Assembly: GCF_003991565.1 (NCBI RefSeq)
Contig: NZ_CP032819.1
Location: 3,658,001-3,722,000 of the forward strand
DNA length: 64,000 bases
Origin: Butyricimonas faecalis
GTDB lineage: Bacteria > Bacteroidota > Bacteroidia > Bacteroidales > Marinifilaceae
Reading direction: 5' to 3'
In this document: positions 37,844 to 46,709 of the stretch, piece by piece
Layout of the letters: each line of letters begins with the position of its first letter
Position numbering within the stretch: the first letter of the stretch is position 1
Translations under genes and position numbers: made by a program
Notes under the pieces: generated by a model
What the model was told of the DNA's origin: nothing
Database searches by the model: none
What the model saw: only the letters and a program-made list of their open reading frames with translations

Positions 37844-38281
37844 CTATTTTCCCATTATCCGGACAATCTCCCGTATCGTGTCGAAGTTCCGCTCGTCCAG
37901 CCATTCTTTGGCCACGTTCCACGAGAGCGACATTCCGAACTTCAGGTTCTCCATGGTGATGGTATGGTGCGACAACCTGCCTTCAGTGGGCTTGAGCCCT
38001 GCCGCGTGCAGTTCACACAGTCCGTCCTGAAAGAATGTGCACCCGCCTGCTTCCTGTTTCGCCTGTACCATCGGCACGATATACGGGATTTTTCCTAACA
38101 GCAGGCCTACCGCCCACCGAGTGGGTGCAAGACGCTCCCTGTATCCGGCTTTCAGCAACCGGAGGATGTCTTCCGGCGTACCGAGGCACGGTATCCGGCA
38201 TTGCTGCCTGCACAGACGGCAACGGCACTCTACCGGCCGTCTTCCTGTCTTGCGGATGATCCGCTGTAATGCCGTTTCCAT
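37844..38281 (-). CDS. YkgJ-like Cys cluster (zinc/iron chelating) protein (145 aa)
   Basis: The N-terminal part has CRCRLCRQQCRIPCLGTPED, a dense Cys cluster, then GGCTFFQDGLCELHAAGLKP. This is the pattern of the YkgJ-type CxxCxxCC domain proposed to bind zinc or iron. Such proteins are frequent in Bacteroidota phages next to antirepressor genes. Its role is not known. It ends in a helical segment (NFDTIREIVRIMGK). It lies 2 bp after the KilA-N gene. Confidence 0.8.
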   Translation of the reverse strand: METALQRIIRKTGRRPVECRCRLCRQQCRIPCLGTPEDILRLLKAGYRERLAPTRWAVGLLLGKIPYIVPMVQAKQEAGGCTFFQDGLCELHAAGLKPTEGRLSHHTITMENLKFGMSLSWNVAKEWLDERNFDTIREIVRIMGK

Positions 38282-38283
38282 CG

Positions 38284-39417
38284 CTATGCACCCGGTGGGC
38301 AGTATTCAGGGTTCCTCTTGCGCCACAGTTCTATGATACACTCCCGTCCGGCCTGTGTCCATCGTTTGGTGGATCCGAAAGTATATACCTTGCCCCGGCT
38401 GTTCTCCCACGTGTAAGGCACATCGCATTGCCAGGCCCGGCAGGAAGGAAAGACCACCCATTGCCGCTTCTCGTACTTGCAGATGCCCTCTTCGGCAAGG
38501 AACTGGTGCAACTGTCGCGGCGATATGCCGAGTTCGTCAGCGATGCGCGTGCTCTTGAACCAGTCCCTGTTCTCGATAAACTCCTCGTAGAATACGATTT
38601 TCGGCAGGGATTCACTCACCACCTTCCGCAGTTCCAGAATCAGTCTCGTCGCCGATTCCATATCCTGCGGCATGGGACAATCCATACAGGGCAGACCGGG
38701 TGCCGCCACCCTGGGGCGTTCGCGTACGATTGTCTTCCCTCGTTTCACGGAGAGTTTGCCGATAGCCTCGCCCAACCATTCCGCCAAAGACAGGTCAGGG
38801 GCGATCCATCTGGCCAACGGTATGACAAGCGGTGATTCCAACCAGGTCGCACCGTGCCCCCGCCCCCGTGTGGTGAAGACTTGCGACTCGTATTTCCCGG
38901 TATGTCCGTTGCCGGCCATTTCCCTGCGGAGCATATCCGTGGAAGCGATGCGTAGCCATTCAGACGGGATTTTCCCGAAGTGCATCGTGATCTGCGTGGC
39001 GTTGACCATCAGCTTGTCGCCGACACGCCGGAACGTGACGGGGAACCCTTCCTCGAAGTGCATGACGATGTCGTCCTGCGGGACGGCGTGCAGCTCCCCG
39101 GCTTCCAGTTCCAGAAGCTTGTTGCCCCACACTTCCAATTCATCAAGCAGGTCACGGGGTATAATAGTCTCCTTGCGTACCAGTTGTAAAAGCCGGCGCA
39201 TATCGATGGGACGGAAACCCCACTGTTCCCTGCCGTTTTTCCGGAAACTGATTTTCAATGCCGTCGGGCAAACACGGGCGATGGCGCCGTTTTCAAGCAG
39301 TTCGTCCCGCTTGAGTATATCGCATATATCCACGGCGCAGATATGGAGCTGGCCGTTATGGTTCCGGGAAACCCTTATGTTCCAGTCCCGGAACGGAACA
39401 TTCCTATTTTCCCTCAT
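38284..39417 (-). CDS. KilA-N / KilAC phage antirepressor (377 aa)
   Basis: The ATG at 39417 (MRENRNVPFRDWNIRVSRNH) is chosen; an upstream extension overlaps the next gene and looks non-coding. The N-terminal domain (to about residue 110) is BRO-N-like (GQLHICAVDICDILKRDELL; GFRPIDMRRLLQLV). A KilA-N domain follows with VNATQITMHFGKIPSEWLRI. The C-terminal 100 residues (FYEEFIENRDWFKSTRIADE, GISPRQLHQFLAEEG) are a KilAC/ANT domain. Phage antirepressors of this type lift repression and help induction or lysis-lysogeny control. It is expressed on the minus strand, opposite the virion operon, from the promoter region at 40248. Confidence 0.88.
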   Translation of the reverse strand: MRENRNVPFRDWNIRVSRNHNGQLHICAVDICDILKRDELLENGAIARVCPTALKISFRKNGREQWGFRPIDMRRLLQLVRKETIIPRDLLDELEVWGNKLLELEAGELHAVPQDDIVMHFEEGFPVTFRRVGDKLMVNATQITMHFGKIPSEWLRIASTDMLRREMAGNGHTGKYESQVFTTRGRGHGATWLESPLVIPLARWIAPDLSLAEWLGEAIGKLSVKRGKTIVRERPRVAAPGLPCMDCPMPQDMESATRLILELRKVVSESLPKIVFYEEFIENRDWFKSTRIADELGISPRQLHQFLAEEGICKYEKRQWVVFPSCRAWQCDVPYTWENSRGKVYTFGSTKRWTQAGRECIIELWRKRNPEYCPPGA

Positions 39418-39772
39418 AGGTATTTCCTCCTTTCTTTTGGTTATCAGACTTACGTTTGTTTTCAAGCAAGGCTCTCTTATGTGCCATCTTGCGCACCGGA
39501 TAGTACGTGCGTTTCTCGCCGCAAAGGGCGTCATAATCTTTCAGCATCAGTGTGCCGAGGTCGGCCAGCTCGATTTCCACATCCGGATGCAGATGCCTGA
39601 AATAGAGTCCGCCGCTGCATACATACTTGCCCGTGCAACAGAATGAGATAGCCTGCAAGTTGCCTTTTGTCAATTCCGCCGCGCTGTGCAGCGAGCGCGT
39701 GACCGCTACAAGAACCTGTGCCCCGTTGAAGATGAGCACCATCTTGGGTCGTTTAAATGTGCTGCGTCTCAT
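39404..39772 (-). CDS. Small NUMOD1-like DNA-binding protein (122 aa)
   Basis: The segment LVAVTRSLHSAAELTKGNLQ followed by AISFCCTGKYVCSGGLYFRH resembles NUMOD1-type DNA-binding modules ('A a...s...I s.c..Gk...s.Gy.fr'). The product is basic at the C-terminus (HKRALLENKRKSDNQKKGG). It overlaps the KilA-N gene by 14 bp. A regulatory role is inferred from position and fold; no endonuclease domain is fused to it. Confidence 0.6.
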   Translation of the reverse strand: MRRSTFKRPKMVLIFNGAQVLVAVTRSLHSAAELTKGNLQAISFCCTGKYVCSGGLYFRHLHPDVEIELADLGTLMLKDYDALCGEKRTYYPVRKMAHKRALLENKRKSDNQKKGGNTYEGK

Positions 39773-40205
39773 GTTGTTCTAAAATTTGCGTTAATTCCTC
39801 CTTTGTAAATCTAAGACCGGCAGCCTGTACCAGCCAAGTGTCTGAAACCGTAAATCCACCGGACAGCAGTTCGTCCACGCGCTCCAGAAGGTAGACACCG
39901 AACGCGGGATCGATGTAAACGACAAATAATAGAGCCAGACATTCATCAATTAACAGGTGTCCCGACGCCTCGTCACGGATGATCATCTTTTCCCTGTCTA
40001 TTCCGTAGGCGTCTGCCAACGCCGTTGCCCAGTGATGGAAAGCGACACGGAAATCACGGACATTATGCCGGCGTGCATCTCCTTTGGCCTGGATGAAGCG
40101 TGTCGCGTCGAAATAGACCGGTCCGTCTTCCCGTAACGTTCCGAAAAGCAGATCGGGGAACTCCCTGTACCGGATTATCCGGCAGGGAATCTTTTCTTCT
40201 TTCAT
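39753..40205 (-). CDS. Hypothetical regulatory protein (150 aa)
   Basis: The ATG at 40205 (MKEEKIPCRIIRYREFPDLL) is chosen because it lies 43 bp inside the likely promoter at 40248. It contains YFDATRFIQAKGDARRHNVR and HHWATALADAYGIDREKMII, and ends TKEELTQILEQHETQHI. Its pattern is helical with short strands. It is the first gene of the minus-strand regulatory operon, an immediate-early position. No family is recognised. Confidence 0.7.
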   Translation of the reverse strand: MKEEKIPCRIIRYREFPDLLFGTLREDGPVYFDATRFIQAKGDARRHNVRDFRVAFHHWATALADAYGIDREKMIIRDEASGHLLIDECLALLFVVYIDPAFGVYLLERVDELLSGGFTVSDTWLVQAAGLRFTKEELTQILEQHETQHI

Positions 40206-40247
40206 GTTCTCTTTTTCATTGTTCTTGGATTTGTATCTAACGTGGTG

Positions 40248-40255
40248 CAAAGATA
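40248..40255 (-). promoter_or_regulatory. Promoter -7 box of the regulatory operon
   Basis: On the minus strand TATCTTTG (TAnnTTTG) lies 43 bp in front of the ATG at 40205. The upstream region is AT-rich but a clear -33 TTTG is not seen. Confidence 0.6.
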
Positions 40256-40351
40256 TATCTTTTTAATATGAAATACACTATAAATATATACATAAATTAC
40301 ACTTTTAATAAATTGTTAATCACTGATAATAAGATATTTACAACATAAATA

Positions 40352-40392
40352 AAACCGAAATATCTATATATTTAAGTTGTATATTTCGGTTT
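40352..40392. promoter_or_regulatory. 12-bp inverted repeat between divergent operons
   Basis: AAACCGAAATAT (40352-40363) is an exact inverted copy of 40381-40392, with a 17-nt AT-rich spacer. It sits between the minus-strand regulatory operon and the plus-strand virion operon. An operator is the natural reading; it could also form a hairpin in either transcript. The rest of 40256-40493 contains no gene. Confidence 0.55.
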
Positions 40393-40493
40393 GTAAATCA
40401 AGCATTAAGAGTCCCGTTCTCCATATATTCTTTTAGCCGTAAAAACCTCTCTTGAGGATTGTCTCTACTCTTTGAACAAGAAACAAAAAAATT

Positions 40494-41816
40494 ATGGCTA
40501 CATCGGACAAATCATTTAACGGGGAACTCTTGGAGAGTATTTTTAAGACCTCCAAAAAGACAATTCAGGAGTATGTCCGCGAAATCGAGCGCAACAACCG
40601 CTACCGTTCATGCCGTCAGGATACCGGCTCGGGATATATTCTCGATGACCGCGCCCGGCTCATTGACCTGTATGAAGCCTGCCTGCAACAGGACGCTCAT
40701 ATACGTTCCGTTGTCGAGACACTGGAAAGCCAGATTCTCGGCGACCGCTATATGCTTGCCCGTGTAAACGAAAAGGGAAAATACATCAAGGACGTGGCGA
40801 ACTCCCTGAAGATACAGGGTTCGCAGTTCGACAAGATAATCAAGGGCATAGTGGAATCCAAGCTCTACGGGTACACCCTGCTTGAAATCATGCCGCATAC
40901 TGACCCCAGAACGGGCAGGCTGGCGGAAGTCAACATCATCGAACGGCGTAATGTGTTGCCGGACCAGAAAACGGTACTGAAGCGGCAGGGACTGTGGGAG
41001 CCGCATTGGGATTTACATGACCCGGCATATTACCGTTGTTATGTACTGGTAAACTCCGGCGACTTGGGACTTTTTTCCGCCACGACCCCTTTGATACTGG
41101 CCAAGAAATTCACGGTGGCCAACTATGTGAACTTTTCCCATACTTACGGACAGCCGATTATCCACGGAAAGACGGTCAGCGAGAGCAACGCCGACCGCAA
41201 GAGGCTGGCTAACGAGATAGCCAACGCGGCACAGAACAAGGTGGTGGTTACCGGCATTGAGGACGAGGTCGATATCAAGACATTCACCATGTCCAACTCG
41301 GAAAAGATATATACCGGGCTTATCGAGTTTGTGAACAAGGAAGTTGCCAACCTCGTGCTCGGCTCCGAGTCGATGGCCGGAGGGATGCAGTCGTACGTGG
41401 GTTCCACGAAAGCACACCAGGACATTTTCCGCGACCGTATCGAAGTCTACCGTCGGTATATCGAAAACGTCATGAACGAGGAGATAATCCCCCGCCTGGT
41501 GGCTATCGGGTATATCCCCGGAGGATTGGAGTTCCGGTATTCGAACCGGATAGAGATGAGCAACGAGGACCGCATCAAGCTCTATTCGCTGATCACGGAC
41601 AAATATGAAGTGGCGGCCGATGAGATCGAGAAAGAGTTCGGTATCAATGTGGGCCGGCAGCTCAATGTTATCCCGGGATTAGGTTTCGGAGCCGAAGGCG
41701 GCTCATCCGGTCTCAGCCACAACGACCGGGGCATCATGTCGGACGAGGAGTATTTCCGGCGTTACGGACGCCCCCGGGGGGCGAAGGTCGGAAATTTTCT
41801 GCGGGGAGCGGAATAG
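40494..41816 (+). CDS. Portal protein, DUF935 (Mu gp29-like, 440 aa)
   Basis: The product starts MATSDKSFNGELLESIFKTS and contains the DUF935 pattern: DLYEACLQQDAHIRSVVETL early, then KSKLYGYTLLEIMPHTDPRT-like and FVNKEVANLVLGSESMAGGM, and then SSTKAHQDIFRDRIEVYRRY. Portal proteins of this group form the dodecameric DNA channel at the head vertex. The gene starts the virion operon. Its last codons hold a slippery heptamer (A AAT TTT, 41792-41798) and a strong hairpin enclosing the stop, so part of the ribosomes may change frame and continue into the minor head protein. Confidence 0.92.
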   Translation: MATSDKSFNGELLESIFKTSKKTIQEYVREIERNNRYRSCRQDTGSGYILDDRARLIDLYEACLQQDAHIRSVVETLESQILGDRYMLARVNEKGKYIKDVANSLKIQGSQFDKIIKGIVESKLYGYTLLEIMPHTDPRTGRLAEVNIIERRNVLPDQKTVLKRQGLWEPHWDLHDPAYYRCYVLVNSGDLGLFSATTPLILAKKFTVANYVNFSHTYGQPIIHGKTVSESNADRKRLANEIANAAQNKVVVTGIEDEVDIKTFTMSNSEKIYTGLIEFVNKEVANLVLGSESMAGGMQSYVGSTKAHQDIFRDRIEVYRRYIENVMNEEIIPRLVAIGYIPGGLEFRYSNRIEMSNEDRIKLYSLITDKYEVAADEIEKEFGINVGRQLNVIPGLGFGAEGGSSGLSHNDRGIMSDEEYFRRYGRPRGAKVGNFLRGAE

Positions 41817-41835
41817 AAGCCCGTCTTCCGCTCCC
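41792..41835 (+). promoter_or_regulatory. Candidate -1 programmed frameshift site
   Basis: In the portal frame the heptamer is A_AAT_TTT (41792-41798), one of the classical -1 slippery sequences. After a 5-nt spacer, GGGAGCGGAA (41804-41813) pairs perfectly with TTCCGCTCCC (41826-41835); the 12-nt loop contains the portal stop TAG (41814-41816). In the -1 frame there is no stop until 42674 and no ATG before 42041. Heptamer, spacing and hairpin together fit programmed frameshifting. The product would be a portal-gpF fusion of about 727 residues. Confidence 0.75.
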
Positions 41836-42676
41836 GGACAACGCTCCGTTCAGGGCTGTCAGGGCATCTGCAACCACGGAATCCGATACGGAAAAGGAGT
41901 ATCGTGTCATTTTCGATGCATTCCGCAGGCTGATCCTCTATTGGGAGAACAGCGCGGAACGTCTCGACATTATAGAGGACATCATCACCCTGCGTGCCTC
42001 TTTCCTCATAGACCGTGCGCTGACAGGTCTGCGAATCGATATGGACCGGGCATTGGAGATACTGAAAAATCACAACTCCTTTACAACAGAGAGGGAACGG
42101 CAGCAGCGTGACATCCTGATTGCAGCTATAGACAACCTGGTGGATTTTGCCGCGGCAGAGGAGTATGCCATGCTCGGGGAACTGCCCGAGACAGCGGATG
42201 AACAGGACATGGAAGCATACGAAAAGATATGCCGCAGGTATAACCTCGTCCATGCGGAGGAAGAGAACAACCAGGTATTCTTCGCGGCCTCGATGGCCGC
42301 ATGGTGGATGGCGGTGGATATGGATACCGTGCTTACCTACATGACACAAGGCGATGAACGGGTACGTGCCTGGCATCTTTCATTGGAAGGGATTTCCTTC
42401 CGCAAATCCGAGTTTCCTCCGGAGCTGATACCGCCGATCGAATGGGGATGCCGCTGCTTTCTGGTCGCGGAGGGGTTCGCCGCTGTCCGGGCGGCTTTGC
42501 CGGATAAGGGAGACTATCTGGAAAAGGTGGATCCGGTCTTCCGGGAGAGCCTGGCAACCGGCGGGCGTATCTTTTCCGATGCGCACCGCTATTTCTCCGT
42601 CCCGCTTCCGGGTTACATGAATGATATTGTGAAACGCATTAAAGGAAAGTTCGCCTATGCCCAAGATAACGCTTGA
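41798..42676 (+). CDS. Minor head protein, Mu gpF-like, likely read by -1 frameshift
   Basis: The C-terminal part has QGDERVRAWHLSLEGISFRK and PPIEWGCRCFLVAEG, the signature of phage head morphogenesis (Mu gpF) proteins. The frame is open from the portal stop onwards (ARLPLPDNAPFRAVRASATT, then YRVIFDAFRRLILYWENSAE), where composition is clearly protein-like. It has no ATG, GTG or TTG until the ATG at 42041, which would cut off a conserved-looking 80-residue helical part. The coordinate 41798 marks the first -1-frame codon after the slippery site. An unusual start codon or a sequencing error in this stretch is the alternative. The 3' end overlaps the gpG-like gene by 20 bp. Confidence 0.78.
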   Translation, partial: SAGSGIEARLPLPDNAPFRAVRASATTESDTEKEYRVIFDAFRRLILYWENSAERLDIIEDIITLRASFLIDRALTGLRIDMDRALEILKNHNSFTTERERQQRDILIAAIDNLVDFAAAEEYAMLGELPETADEQDMEAYEKICRRYNLVHAEEENNQVFFAASMAAWWMAVDMDTVLTYMTQGDERVRAWHLSLEGISFRKSEFPPELIPPIEWGCRCFLVAEGFAAVRAALPDKGDYLEKVDPVFRESLATGGRIFSDAHRYFSVPLPGYMNDIVKRIKGKFAYAQDNA

Positions 42677-43235
42677 TGAGTTTTGCAGCCACTGGGTAAG
42701 CAGGACCAGTACGCGCGTCATGGCCAGCCGGCTGGAGTTCAACGTATTCGACTTCGCAACTGCTGCCGGTGACTATACCAGGCAGCAGTTCGTGTCCTCA
42801 TTCGCTTCGGGGGGATTCAACGGTAGCAAATGGGCGCCTCGTACCTCCAAATGGGGAAAGAGGTTCACCCATCCTCTCATGAACGATACGGGGACTCTGG
42901 CCCGGAGCATACAGTCGGAAGCCGGCCGGACAGACATAGTGGGACGGCGTTCGGACCGTACGCGCATCTTCCGGAAAGGCGCCAGGTATTGCATGTGGAC
43001 TACGGAAAAGAGCTTTCCAGTCAAGGGCAAGCGGGGACGCAGCAAGGAGCGTTACGGGCATTATGCCGCCATACACAATACCGATCCGAAGTTCGGGCTG
43101 TACACGGTAAACCAGTATTCCACGCGCCGTCCCGTACACCGGCAGTTCATCGGATTCTCACCGAAGACGGACGACTATATCGCCGCCCATTTCATAGATA
43201 TGATTTTTAAAGGATTTCCACACCAGCCGTTATGA
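42657..43235 (+). CDS. Virion morphogenesis protein, Mu gpG-like (192 aa)
   Basis: The product contains GGFNGSKWAPRTSKWGKRFT followed by HPLMNDTGTLARSIQSEAGR, the core of the phage virion morphogenesis (gpG) family, and later YAAIHNTDPKFGLYTVN. Such proteins act in head completion or head-tail joining. The start has a good Shine-Dalgarno (AAAGGAAAG). Its end overlaps the next start as ATGA. Confidence 0.88.
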   Translation: MPKITLDEFCSHWVSRTSTRVMASRLEFNVFDFATAAGDYTRQQFVSSFASGGFNGSKWAPRTSKWGKRFTHPLMNDTGTLARSIQSEAGRTDIVGRRSDRTRIFRKGARYCMWTTEKSFPVKGKRGRSKERYGHYAAIHNTDPKFGLYTVNQYSTRRPVHRQFIGFSPKTDDYIAAHFIDMIFKGFPHQPL

Positions 43236-43936
43236 TAAAAGACAAACACCCAGCACCACAGCCCGCACAACCGTCGGCACCGGCGGAGAGCCTGCCTGAA
43301 GAAGTTTCCGCGAACCCTTTCGTGGAGATATACCGGGCCGTTAAGCGGGCTGTCCTGACCCTGCGGGAGAATCCGGACGACCCGTTGTCGCCGCCCCTGT
43401 TCAAAACCGTCGCTATCGACAACGGCCAGTTCGCCCGCATTGTCCGTGACGATAACACGGAGTATGAGACTGTGTTCCCTGCCGTGTTCATCCACTTTAT
43501 CAACGTGAGGTACCTGGTACAGCAACAGCGTATCGGTGAGGGACGCGCCACCATGCGCGTGCGGTTTATCTTGAATACGCTCAACAATGCGGACGAAGAC
43601 AAGGAATGCGAGGCGTTTCTGGTCTTCCAGCGGCTCAATGTAGCCATACAGGATGCCAAGAACCATGAGCCGGCGCTGAGCGAGCGGTGCAACCTGACCT
43701 ATTTCGACATGCCGCTTTCAACCAATATGTTGCAGGCGTACTGGATAGACTACGAGGTATGGTTCAGGGAATCTTCCGCGTGGAAATACAGGGACTGGGT
43801 AAAAAGGTATGTGGTCATGCCCCCGTTCACCCAACACAGCGATGCGCCGCAACATGACAGCGGCGGACACGGCTTCCATCCGCGTCCGGAACATGACGAA
43901 GTATCTGGTTTTTCGGATACCGGATCGGAAAATTGA
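43232..43936 (+). CDS. Structural protein, possible tail completion/terminator (234 aa)
   Basis: A Pro/Ala-rich N-terminus (HPAPQPAQPSAPAESLPEEV) is followed by an alpha/beta domain (NPFVEIYRAVKRAVLTLREN; TVFPAVFIHFINVRYLVQQQ) and a His/Asp-rich tail. Position after gpG and before the head protease fits a head-tail connector or tail terminator protein, but no family signature is seen. Confidence 0.65.
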   Translation: MIKDKHPAPQPAQPSAPAESLPEEVSANPFVEIYRAVKRAVLTLRENPDDPLSPPLFKTVAIDNGQFARIVRDDNTEYETVFPAVFIHFINVRYLVQQQRIGEGRATMRVRFILNTLNNADEDKECEAFLVFQRLNVAIQDAKNHEPALSERCNLTYFDMPLSTNMLQAYWIDYEVWFRESSAWKYRDWVKRYVVMPPFTQHSDAPQHDSGGHGFHPRPEHDEVSGFSDTGSEN

Positions 43937-44219
43937 AATCCATGCAGGAGATTTATCCGCACTGCGTATAAACAGACATGAATCAGCAGATAATACAAGA
44001 CTCATGATACATTTTCTGTACTTGCTGAATTTAGAATGTTCAGCATGCCGGTCTTGATACAAATAGTTGCAACCGGTCTGTAATTTGAACAATCTATTAT
44101 ACTGTAAAGATAATCGCATTTCCATAAATGGATGGATTCTCATATTTCCACTTCCATAAATAGCAGTGCAAAACCTTTTCTTTTTCCACCGCCTACTCTT
44201 GTTCAAATAACCCTTGCAT
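43937..44219. other. Non-coding gap within the virion operon
   Basis: No gene is seen. TTCCATAAAT is repeated at about 44123 and 44151. AT content is higher than in the flanking genes. A promoter for the capsid genes may lie here, but no clear -33/-7 pair is visible. Confidence 0.4.
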
Positions 44220-45458
44220 ATGGATATGAACACACTTCAATATGTCGTCGGAGAGGCGAAGGCAGGCCAGCCGGCTGTTATCCGTTTCTTCGGTCGCGTG
44301 ACGGAAGAGACGACCTCACGTTTCAATGACGAGTTCGACTTTTTGGAAAATATCATCCGTCCCTCCTGTATCCGCGTGTTGATCAACTCGGAGGGCGGCA
44401 GTGTCCTTTACGGCATGTCCACCTATTCCACCATCGCCAATGCCACGGTGGATACGGAATGTATCATCGAAGGGGTCGCGGCATCGATGGCCTCCATCAT
44501 CTGGGCGGCGGGCAAGCGTTCTCTCATGCGTGATTATGCCATACTGATGATTCATAACCCGATGTTGCCGGACGATGACGGAGGGGAACCGTCGGACATG
44601 GTAACGGCTTTTACCAAACAGATCGAGACGATTTACCGGAAACGGTTCGGCCTGAAAGCGGAGCATGTGCGGGCCATCATGGACGGACAGGCAGGAAAGG
44701 ACGGGACCTATTTCGACGCACAGGCTGCCGTCAAGGCCGGCATCATACCTGCGGAGCATGTCATCCATACCTCGAAGCAGCTTTGCCGTAAAGTGCATGA
44801 CGAGATAGAAGGATTGACCGATACGGCCGCCATCCAGGAACTGATGAGCCGTGTCAGCGCGGGAAATAAACCTTTCAAAGGCATTGAACCTACTCTTACA
44901 GAAACGGAAAACGATATGGCAAACGAAAACAAGACACAAGGCTTTGAGTACGGGGCGATTGCAGCCTCGCTGGGCATGAAGGACGGTGAGGTCAAGGACG
45001 TGATGGCACGTATCTCTGAACTGGCCGCGATGGAACCCAAATACAGAGAAATACAGAAATCACTGAGCGACGCGCAGACCGTCATCGCCGGAAAAGACGC
45101 CTCCATCCGGAACTTGCAGACAGACCTGGCCGCAGCGACGGCACGCCTTTCCGCCTACGAGCAGAAAGAGAAGGACGAGCAGGCTTCCCGTATCGAGACA
45201 TTGGTGGAGAATGCCATTGCAGAAGGCAAGATTGACCGTGAGGCGAAAACGCAGTGGGTGGAGATGGCCGGTTCCAACTTCGAGTTGGCGGAAAGCACGC
45301 TGGCTTCCATTCCCGCGCGGGAGAAAATCTCGAAGGAAATCGCCGATGACCCTGCCAACATCCAGGCCACGGCGGAAGCGACAAAGACCGCCGAACAGCT
45401 GATGGCCGAGAAGGTGGCGGAAGTGGTCGGTGCGGATTTCAAGTTCCGAAAGCTCTGA
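44220..45458 (+). CDS. Head maturation protease (ClpP-like) fused to scaffold (412 aa)
   Basis: The ATG at 44220 (MDMNTLQYVVGEAKAGQPAV) is used; the frame also has a TTG at 44214. The N-terminal 200 residues are a ClpP-type serine protease: strand IRVLINSEGGSVLYGM, the catalytic Ser in EGVAASMASIIWAAGK (Ser89) and the His in MIHNPMLP (His112). The C-terminal part is a long Ala/Glu-rich coiled coil (YREIQKSLSDAQTVIAGKDA), as in phage scaffolds. An internal ATG at 44916 (MANENKTQGFEYGAIAASLG), preceded by an A/G-rich stretch, could give the scaffold alone, in the way of lambda C/Nu3. The protease trims scaffold and prohead proteins. Confidence 0.92.
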   Translation: MDMNTLQYVVGEAKAGQPAVIRFFGRVTEETTSRFNDEFDFLENIIRPSCIRVLINSEGGSVLYGMSTYSTIANATVDTECIIEGVAASMASIIWAAGKRSLMRDYAILMIHNPMLPDDDGGEPSDMVTAFTKQIETIYRKRFGLKAEHVRAIMDGQAGKDGTYFDAQAAVKAGIIPAEHVIHTSKQLCRKVHDEIEGLTDTAAIQELMSRVSAGNKPFKGIEPTLTETENDMANENKTQGFEYGAIAASLGMKDGEVKDVMARISELAAMEPKYREIQKSLSDAQTVIAGKDASIRNLQTDLAAATARLSAYEQKEKDEQASRIETLVENAIAEGKIDREAKTQWVEMAGSNFELAESTLASIPAREKISKEIADDPANIQATAEATKTAEQLMAEKVAEVVGADFKFRKL

Positions 45459-45584
45459 CAGACTATCCGCGGGCGTCCGCCCGATTTTAACTGACATGCC
45501 GGAGACCGCAGTGTCTCGCGCGGAAACAGCAGGTATCCGCCAGTCGGCCGAGTTTCATTCTTCAACGGAAAACTTAAAACGACA

Positions 45585-46634
45585 ATGGCTGATACAGTAA
45601 ACTTTCTTCAAAACGGGTATAGCGGCGAAGTACTTGAGGACTTGCTGACCTATACCGTGCAGGGCAATGATACGGTCCGCGAGGGACTGATTCATATCAA
45701 GACGGGCATCCAGCACCGCTATACGCTTCCTGCCATCAAGCTGGGCAACATTATCCAGGACAACGTGCCGACCCCACAACCCATCCACGGAGCCAAGGGC
45801 GATGACGGCACGAACGAGTACCAGTTCACCGAACGCCATCTTGAGCCGTCCGATTTTATGGTCTATCTCGAGTTTAACCCGAGGGACTACGAGAAGTACT
45901 GGCGTTTCGCGCAGCCGGAAGGCAATCTCGTGTTCCGCGAGCTCGACCCGAAAATCCAGGCGACGATGCTCCGTCTCCTTATGGACAAGAAAAACGAGTA
46001 TATCGGAAACGCCATCTGGACTTCCGCCCGCGGAGGAGAGACGGTGGCCAAGATTACCGCACCGGAAGGCTGCACGAAAATCGGAGCCAACAAGGAGAAA
46101 TATTTTGACGGGGTCATCAAACGGATCCTCGACAATGTGAACTCCTCCGATGCCGAGGTGGTTGCCGGAGGGCAGTGCATCATTTCGGGAACGACCGAGC
46201 TGACGGACGGGGCCGCGGTGGAGGCGGCGCTCTATGCGATGTGGAGGAAATGTCCGAAGCAGATCCGAAAGAAGACATCTCTGACCTTTGTGGTCGGATG
46301 GGACGCCTGGGACGCGTATGACCAATATATCTCGGACAAGCAGGTCAAGTATTCCGAGAATACCGAGGTCAACCGCTATCGCTTCAAGGGCAAGCGCATC
46401 GTCCCGGTCGTGGGAATCCCCGAACACACGATGGTGCTCGGCGAGTTCTCCACCGGCATGGACTCCAACCTGTGGATGGGGGTGGATTACGCGAACGACA
46501 CGGACATCCTGAAAATCGACCGTCTGCAGGCCAACTCCGAGCTGTTCTTTTTCCAGATGCGCATGAAAATGGACGTGAACATCGTCCGCCCGGCGGAGAT
46601 CGTGGTCCATACCGCCTACAAGAAGAGCGAATAA
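45585..46634 (+). CDS. Major capsid protein (349 aa)
   Basis: Position directly after the protease-scaffold gene and the length of 349 residues identify it. The sequence has an N-terminal arm (MADTVNFLQNGYSGEVLEDL), a body with HRYTLPAIKLGNIIQDNVPT and an E-loop-like YRFKGKRIVPVVGIPEHTMV, and an A-domain-like end (RMKMDVNIVRPAEIVVHTAY). It should form the HK97-fold shell. A 5' spacer of 127 bp after the protease may include a ribosome-binding region. Confidence 0.88.
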   Translation: MADTVNFLQNGYSGEVLEDLLTYTVQGNDTVREGLIHIKTGIQHRYTLPAIKLGNIIQDNVPTPQPIHGAKGDDGTNEYQFTERHLEPSDFMVYLEFNPRDYEKYWRFAQPEGNLVFRELDPKIQATMLRLLMDKKNEYIGNAIWTSARGGETVAKITAPEGCTKIGANKEKYFDGVIKRILDNVNSSDAEVVAGGQCIISGTTELTDGAAVEAALYAMWRKCPKQIRKKTSLTFVVGWDAWDAYDQYISDKQVKYSENTEVNRYRFKGKRIVPVVGIPEHTMVLGEFSTGMDSNLWMGVDYANDTDILKIDRLQANSELFFFQMRMKMDVNIVRPAEIVVHTAYKKSE

Positions 46635-46709
46635 CACACCTTTCTTCATTCTCAATATCCACCCGGGGAGCGGAGGCAAGGCCCCGTTCCCCATTTTCAT
46701 TCTACTGTT

